DNA from: JBCBXA01 sp039816825
Lineage (GTDB): Bacteria; Pseudomonadota; Alphaproteobacteria; Rhizobiales; Rhizobiaceae
NCBI GenBank assembly: GCA_039816825.1
Contig: JBCBXA010000055.1
Coordinates: 1 to 17,599 of the forward strand
Length of the DNA: 17,599 nt
Direction of reading: 5' to 3'
Shown here: positions 15,800-17,599 of the stretch, one piece after another
How positions within the stretch are numbered: position 1 is the stretch's first letter
How the letters are laid out: every line of letters begins with the position of its first letter
Program-made: the position numbers and the translations under genes
The notes under the pieces: generated by a model
The model's input: the letters and a program-made list of their open reading frames with translations, nothing else
Database searches by the model: none
Told to the model about the DNA's origin: nothing

Positions 15800-17152
15800 C
15801 TATCTGGATCCGCTCAACTCTTTCAGCTTGCCCAGACTGATCACAATCAGCCGTCTCACCGGGAGCGGCAGCCGCTCCAGAGTTTCTCTGACTTTGGTTC
15901 GGAGCATCTTTCGCAGCTTCAGCCCTCGGAACAGCCACCGCGTTCGTCGGGTTGTCGCGTGGCTGCGCTCAAACAGGGGTATGGGTTGCGCGCCTAAACG
16001 CAGCTTATACTCCTCATGTTGCGGGAGCATGTCGAAATGGGTCGGTGGTGCAATCGGCCCCCAACCCGACTGCAAGAGGCTCATGTGCACTTTCGCCGGA
16101 GATGCAGATTGATGTTCGGGCGAAGACGCCGATATCAGGCCGGTCGCATAGCCGTAGTCTTCAGTTGTTTGCCGAGCCTGGCCGTTGTCGCCCGTCAGCA
16201 CCAAAAGGTGTGAAACCGCCCTGTCGCCTACATACAATGAATGAATGCCCATGCCCTCATGCCCGGCGGAGACTAAAGCGTCAATCTCACGATGAATCCT
16301 GCTCGAACGGAGGCTGCCACCCCAATAGGCTTTGCGCTCAAGCCATTGGCGCTTCCAGTCCAGAAGTTCAGCCAAGGCGCTGTCGAAGGCAGCGTCGCCG
16401 CTGCCGGTCCAGACTGTGCTGAGTTCTCCGACTGTTTCCAGCACCTTCTGACTCTTGCGAAGCGATCGACGCGCGTTTCGCGACGGAAGGTGCGAGCGGG
16501 ATGCCGCGCAAATCGGCAGGCTGCCAGTTGGCAGGCTGTAAGTCGTACCGGCTCGAGACATGCCGGACGGCAATGCCAGTTCGAATGAAGACCTTCGTGC
16601 CACGGGCAAAGGCGTAACGATCCCTTCGCCGGCATGCCCTTCACTGGCATGAGTGTCGTCAACACAAACATCATGCTCCTCCAAGGACTGGAAGAAGGCA
16701 GCGGGAAGCGGCCCAAGATGCAGGCCGTCGAAACCCAGTTCAGATGCCTGTTCCACAATTGAACCAACCAGACCGGCGCTCATCGCGTCAGCACACACCA
16801 CAGCCGTATAGAGGTTCAGCGAGTCTTCGATTCCGCTACACACCAAAATCCGCCGACCCAGCAGCCGCAAAGCGATCATAAAGCAAGGCTGTTGCGCTTT
16901 GCTGGCGCTCAATATGTGTGTGAAGCCACAAGCGTGGACACGAGCCCAGTCGGAGCCGGCCGATCCAAGCCATTGGAACCCCTTATGCTGCAAAGTGCTC
17001 CAGCGCTGACGGAGCGCTGCCTTCTGTGCAAGGCCCAGCGCGTCCAATTCGACCAACTCCATGCCAACGGGAGCGTCGGTATGCTGCTCGCCATCACCTT
17101 GAGCGGTCCATCGAGGTGGCATCACCGGCTGGGTAAGAGGTGCATCCATCAT
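15800..17152 (-). CDS. GNAT-family acyltransferase of the CelD/BcsL type
   Basis: The product is 450 residues and presumably chromosomal. The C-terminal half has the features of this family: a basic RNARRSLRKSQKVLETVGEL segment, then LLDWKRQWLERKAYW, and YKLRLGAQPIPLFER, the YK-x-x-x-G motif that closes the acyltransferase fold. The N-terminal half resembles the usual inactive second GNAT lobe (GFDGLHLGPLP). Family members are often linked to exopolysaccharide or cellulose modification, but the substrate cannot be read here. The start is ATG 17152 or 17149, with GAAG upstream. It is divergent from the dehydrogenase gene across 218 bp (17153-17370). Confidence 0.75.
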   Translation of the reverse strand: MMDAPLTQPVMPPRWTAQGDGEQHTDAPVGMELVELDALGLAQKAALRQRWSTLQHKGFQWLGSAGSDWARVHACGFTHILSASKAQQPCFMIALRLLGRRILVCSGIEDSLNLYTAVVCADAMSAGLVGSIVEQASELGFDGLHLGPLPAAFFQSLEEHDVCVDDTHASEGHAGEGIVTPLPVARRSSFELALPSGMSRAGTTYSLPTGSLPICAASRSHLPSRNARRSLRKSQKVLETVGELSTVWTGSGDAAFDSALAELLDWKRQWLERKAYWGGSLRSSRIHREIDALVSAGHEGMGIHSLYVGDRAVSHLLVLTGDNGQARQTTEDYGYATGLISASSPEHQSASPAKVHMSLLQSGWGPIAPPTHFDMLPQHEEYKLRLGAQPIPLFERSHATTRRTRWLFRGLKLRKMLRTKVRETLERLPLPVRRLIVISLGKLKELSGSR

Positions 17153-17370
17153 GCTTCCGTCATGCGTTCATCGTCCACGGCTCGACCATGCTCCGGCAAC
17201 CGTCACCTCCATAAGATACGCTGTCGAGAGACGACCCCGAAGCTAATCCTTTGTTAATGATGAACGCACCGGACCATGCACTTCACAATGTGAGTAGTGC
17301 TGGACGCCGCGCCCGCAGCCAAGGTAATGGCTGGAACGAAGCTTGCCGCTCGCACATTTGGAGACCGCAC

Positions 17371-17599
17371 ATGACCGGAAGAATTCCCAACGAAACCATT
17401 GGCTTTGTCGGTGTAGGGCTCATGGGCGCGGGCATGGCGGCTAATCTCCTGACCGCCAGCTACACCGTCACCATTCTGGGCAATAAGAACCGGGCTCCGG
17501 TGGAGGACCTGGTCGCACGTGGCGCAACTGAAGCCAAGACAGCGTCGGCCGTTGGTGCCGCGTCCACCGTTGTGTTTCTATGCCTGCCCGGCTCCCCTC
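17371..17599 (+). CDS. Beta-hydroxyacid dehydrogenase (HIBADH family), 5' part only
   Basis: ATG 17371 follows GGAGA with a 6-nt spacer. The first 76 residues contain the NAD(P)-binding start IGFVGVGLMGAGMAANLLTA and then VVFLCLPGSP, typical of 3-hydroxyisobutyrate, tartronate semialdehyde or glyoxylate/succinic semialdehyde reductases. The window ends inside the Rossmann domain, so the substrate cannot be assigned. It is presumed a chromosomal gene, divergent from the acyltransferase. Confidence 0.9.
   Translation, partial: MTGRIPNETIGFVGVGLMGAGMAANLLTASYTVTILGNKNRAPVEDLVARGATEAKTASAVGAASTVVFLCLPGSP

Noticed and set aside
15651..16112. 153-codon plus-strand frame at the right flank
   Set aside because: Overlaps the acyltransferase C-terminus on the other strand; Arg/Ser-rich translation without a domain.

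Overview
The window is alphaproteobacterial in character. The relaxase, coupling protein and small mobilization proteins are of types common in Hyphomicrobiales, Rhodobacterales and Sphingomonadales, GC is mostly about 50-60%, and the CCA-encoding initiator tRNA fits. Genus cannot be told from the sequence. Most of the window is one integrative mobilizable element (IME) of about 15.4 kb inserted at the 3' end of an initiator tRNA-Met(CAT) gene. A 14-bp direct repeat, TGCCCCCGCAACCA, lies at 47-60 (inside the tRNA, attL) and again at 15481-15494 (attR), and defines the element ends.

Left to right: the tRNA 3' part (1-60). A large serine recombinase on the minus strand (1782-17), broken by a one-base frameshift near 1615, whose last codons are read antisense through the tRNA. 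A small upstream ORF (1995-1786) and a palindromic AT-rich control region. A divergent gene of unknown function (2198-3202). A 350-bp non-coding region rich in hairpins. A type III restriction-modification operon: RHH regulator candidate (3555), Mod (3752), Res (5909). Then a terminator, a short leader ORF and an orphan PD-(D/E)XK nuclease (8836-10293). A small plus-strand protein (10534-10752) converges on the mobilization operon, which reads leftward: MobC-like protein (15356), HUH relaxase (14916), VirD4/TraG-type coupling protein (13626) and a 166-aa protein (11297). No mating-pair-formation (VirB/Trb) genes are present, so the element would need a helper conjugation apparatus.

The most notable observation concerns the ends. 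Recombinase and mobilization operon point the same way and face each other across the circular junction. On excision, the attP core joins the recombinase reading frame in frame to the codons just upstream of mobC. The recombinase loses its tRNA-encoded tail and gains a 37-residue tail whose stop codon sits in a hairpin that covers the mobC ribosome binding site. In the circle, small ORF-int-mobC-relaxase-T4CP would thus form one co-directional unit, which suggests excision-dependent licensing of mobilization. A second control idea is a 19-bp near-perfect palindrome over the putative -10 box of the RHH-mod-res operon, consistent with autoregulation.

Right of attR (15495 onward) is presumed chromosome: a CelD/BcsL-like GNAT acyltransferase (minus strand) and, divergently, the start of a beta-hydroxyacid dehydrogenase (HIBADH family) cut by the window end.
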